Assembly: GCA_964637845.1 (NCBI GenBank)
Contig: CAZWXI010000005.1
Span: forward strand, 3,822-67,821
Direction: 5' to 3'
DNA length: 64,000 nt
Source: PGYU01 sp964637845
GTDB lineage: Bacteria; Bacteroidota; Ignavibacteria; Kapaibacteriales; UBA2268
Both the position numbers and the translations under genes were made by a program. Below, in pieces: positions 62,191 through 64,000 of this stretch. Numbering within the stretch: position 1 is the first letter of the stretch; every line of letters starts with the position of its first letter. The notes under the pieces were generated by a model, which saw nothing but the letters and a program-made list of their open reading frames with translations, was not told where the DNA came from and searched no databases.

Positions 62191-62222
62191 CAAAAATAAA
62201 CAAAATCTTATTATTTACCAAA
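62191..62222 (-). promoter_or_regulatory. -33/-7 promoter of the SRP RNA gene
   Basis: Minus-strand TTTG at 62222-62219, a 20-base spacer, and TATTTTTG at 62198-62191. The mature RNA begins about 5 bases downstream. Both elements fit the Bacteroidota vegetative consensus. Confidence 0.75.
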
Positions 62223-62226
62223 ATAA

Positions 62227-62258
62227 TTTGCTTTTTTCTCTGCTTATACTTACTTTTG
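62227..62258 (+). promoter_or_regulatory. -33/-7 promoter of tRNA-Arg
   Basis: TTTG at 62227-62230, a 20-base spacer, and TACTTTTG at 62251-62258; the tRNA begins 13 bases after the last base of the motif. It is divergent from the SRP RNA promoter, and the two -33 elements nearly touch. Confidence 0.75.
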
Positions 62259-62270
62259 AATTTCTCTATT

Positions 62271-62344
62271 GCGCCCGTAGCTCAGTAGGATAGAGCAACA
62301 GCCTTCTAAGCTGTGGGTCAGTGGTTCGATTCCACTCGGGCGTG
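62271..62344 (+). tRNA. tRNA-Arg (anticodon UCU)
   Basis: A 74-base tRNA: acceptor GCGCCCG pairs with CGGGCGT (one G-T pair), D-arm GCTCAGTAGGATAGAGC, anticodon stem ACAGC/GCTGT around loop CTTCTAA giving anticodon UCU, which reads AGA and AGG, and a T-arm with TTCGATT. The 3' CCA is not encoded. Confidence 0.97.
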
Positions 62345-62632
62345 CGATAAAAATCGTACATCGTAACCAATACGATTAATCTAATCATACATTTTTTTTA
62401 TCATTCTGCGATTTCTTCTTGCATCATTCAAAAATTTTTCTTGTATCATCCGAAATTTTTTATTTCTTTTATGATAAGTGTGTTTGTATTTTTATAAAAT
62501 GTATCGAAATGACGGAAGAAGGCAACATAGCAGAGCGGACTAAGTACATGAAAGTGGAGTTGTGGCGGTGTGGCGGACAGTAGGATTTCGAAAATGAAAG
62601 AAATTTTTTTTTAAATTAATATAGGAGGCAAA
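62345..62632. other. Intergenic region after tRNA-Arg
   Basis: Bases 62360-62376 form a 6-base-pair hairpin (ATCGTA/TACGAT) followed 15 bases later by a run of eight T; this may end the tRNA transcript, but the spacing is not canonical. Bases ~62415-62470 hold loosely repeated TCATTC/TCATCC plus A/T tracts. A more GC-rich patch (62510-62590) precedes the secreted propeller gene, whose promoter I could not identify. Confidence 0.4.
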
Positions 62633-63922
62633 ATGCAAAATAAAAAATTAATCACCGTTATAATGGTATGGCTCTATGTGCTCTTTCCGTTGAGTCTCGA
62701 TGCCGAGAATCCCGAATGGATGTATTTTCATGAGCTTGAAGATGTTAGAGGACTGGAAGCAATCGGAGATTATATCTATATCGGTTTAGCTTGGCCAGGT
62801 TTGGGAACTAGAAGATTGAGCTTAGAAACACTCGAACTTGATACTATTGACCCAACTGTAACAGCATACTCATTTGCCGAAGATTCTAAGGGTGCTGTTT
62901 GGATTGGCACTTGGATGTGGGGGCTATGGAAATATAAAGATAATTCTATTGTCAATAAGTATGACCATACAAACTCTAATTTAAAGCAGTTTTGGAATGG
63001 ACCGAATTTACTCATACATGCAATTACCATAGATAAATATGACAATAAGTGGCTCGCGACAGACACAGGTTTAGTCAGATTCGACGGAGTAGAAGCTAAA
63101 TATTTCGCACACGGTAACCCTAGAACCGGTGCTATGTTAGTGTACAGAAATTTATTGCTCGACCCGGACGGTGAAAGCTTATGGTTATGGGATGTTGGTC
63201 GCCGTCCCGGCATTATGCAGTTTTCTCAAGAACAATTTATTATTTACGACACTTCGAACACAGGCATAGGCACAAGTTCTATTCAGGGTTTAGATATAGA
63301 CAAGCAAGATAACCTTTGGATGTCCGGATTTCATTTCCCCTCACTGCCAAATTCAGGTAAGTTGGTCAAATTTGATGGTGCAAATTGGGAACATTATGAC
63401 ATGGAACCATCAATTAAACAACTTAGTACAACGGTAGTAAGAATTGACAACGACGACACGAAGTGGCTCGCTACAAGATGGGGCGGGCTCATCAAATACG
63501 ACGGAAGTGAGTGGAAGCAATTCAATAAATCCAACTCTGGTATAAGCAATAATAGAATACTTGATATTAAAATTGATAAATACGGTAATAAATGGATTGT
63601 ACCCGCCGAAAGTGGTATTTGGCAGGAGTTCCCGTCTCTTGAAGTCTTTAGGGAAGGCGGTATTTTACTTCCGACAAATGTTCAGGAGTTGATACGTGAG
63701 CATGATGCCAAAATGCCACTTGTATATCCCAACCCCGCACAAGATATTATCAGAGTTACAGATTTAATCAAGCGAGAGCGTGCATACAGTATTTCTAATA
63801 TTTACGGGCAGGTATTAATGGAAGGAAGCTTCTTCCACGAAATTAATATTTCAAGTTTACCTGCAGGTTTCTATTTTTTAAAGGTTAATAATAAATTTCT
63901 AAAATTTATAAAACTCAAGTAA
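62633..63922 (+). CDS. Secreted beta-propeller protein with T9SS C-terminal sorting domain
   Basis: The 429-residue protein has a Sec signal (MQNKKLITVIMVWLYVLFPLSLDA). Repeats of two-component-regulator propeller type follow: AEDSKGAVWIGTWMWGLWKYK, IDKYDNKWLATDTGLVRFDG, IDKQDNLWMSGFH, IDNDDTKWLATRWGGLIKYDG and IDKYGNKWIVPAESGIW. Residues 364-429 are a type A T9SS sorting domain: VYPNPAQDIIRVTD, ISNIYGQVLMEG, INISSLPAGFYFLKVNN and a basic KFIKLK end. It should cross the outer membrane by type IX secretion and be attached to the surface or released. A strong AGGAGG at 62623-62628 sets the start. Ligand unknown. Confidence 0.88.
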   Translation: MQNKKLITVIMVWLYVLFPLSLDAENPEWMYFHELEDVRGLEAIGDYIYIGLAWPGLGTRRLSLETLELDTIDPTVTAYSFAEDSKGAVWIGTWMWGLWKYKDNSIVNKYDHTNSNLKQFWNGPNLLIHAITIDKYDNKWLATDTGLVRFDGVEAKYFAHGNPRTGAMLVYRNLLLDPDGESLWLWDVGRRPGIMQFSQEQFIIYDTSNTGIGTSSIQGLDIDKQDNLWMSGFHFPSLPNSGKLVKFDGANWEHYDMEPSIKQLSTTVVRIDNDDTKWLATRWGGLIKYDGSEWKQFNKSNSGISNNRILDIKIDKYGNKWIVPAESGIWQEFPSLEVFREGGILLPTNVQELIREHDAKMPLVYPNPAQDIIRVTDLIKRERAYSISNIYGQVLMEGSFFHEINISSLPAGFYFLKVNNKFLKFIKLK

Positions 63923-64000
63923 TATTATCAATTATATATGATACTTAGAATCATAATTTCTAAATATTTTTATACAACTGCTTTTTTATTAGCAATATTA
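63923..64000. other. Window edge, non-coding as far as visible
   Basis: AT-rich sequence after the propeller gene. Any gene beginning here continues beyond the window and cannot be judged. Confidence 0.3.

Overview
The window is AT-rich, gene-dense bacterial chromosome with no insertion sequence, phage, CRISPR array or integrase. Several signs point to the Bacteroidota/Chlorobiota/Ignavibacteriota (FCB) branch, perhaps a Kapabacteria- or Ignavibacteria-like lineage. (i) A promoter motif of the Bacteroidota type, TAnnTTTG, lies just upstream of both tRNA genes, the SRP RNA and many protein genes. For the SRP RNA and tRNA-Arg a TTTG sits exactly 20 nt further upstream. (ii) There is a predicted type IX secretion (T9SS) cargo with a C-terminal sorting domain, and a GldL/GldM-like motor pair. 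(iii) Family content fits: heparinase II/III, DUF2723, NamZ (DUF1343), DUF4286, UMF1-type MFS. Many genes nevertheless carry recognisable Shine-Dalgarno sequences, while at least two appear to be transcribed without a leader.

Layout. 1-5.6 kb: a peptidyl-tRNA hydrolase / oligopeptidase B fusion running in from the left edge, then an outer-membrane protein and a lipoprotein on the minus strand. 5.7-6.0 kb: tRNA-Leu(UAA) and a palindromic repeat cluster. 6.1-9.4 kb: pepT, uppP and an LPG-synthase-like membrane protein. 9.4-14.8 kb: a five-gene minus-strand operon (SUMF lipoprotein, propeller lipoprotein, gamma-carbonic-anhydrase-like protein, YicC, NFACT/RqcH). 14.9-17.9 kb: two ABC ATPase genes. 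17.9-25.0 kb: mltG and an efflux operon (MFP, FtsX-type permease, TolC, DUF2723) that lacks its own ATPase. 25.1-35.9 kb: housekeeping genes (OsmC-like, ychF, ppk2, glnS plus DUF4286, xseAB, DEAD-box helicase, second LPG-synthase-like protein, Dus). 35.9-39.4 kb: a HicB-like protein, CPBP protease, TPR protein and NamZ. 39.5-54.1 kb: a plus-strand envelope run (heparinase, LptF/G permease, GldL-like, GldM-like, TolC, RDD, MFP, MacB-type ATPase, two permeases, MFS, flippase). 54.1-62.0 kb: a seven-gene minus-strand operon, rng-dxr-rseP-surE-DUF3391-like-HDOD-histidine kinase. 62.1-64.0 kb: SRP RNA, tRNA-Arg(UCU) and the T9SS cargo.

The main themes are envelope building and transport, translation and RNA quality control, and signalling. 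The best candidates for something little described are the isolated, divergent GldL/GldM-like pair with no GldK or GldN beside it; the in-frame Pth-PtrB fusion; and the signalling trio appended to an rng-dxr-rseP-surE operon. Five convergent gene pairs overlap at their 3' ends, so the chromosome is compact. All functions are read from sequence motifs by eye; no database search was run.
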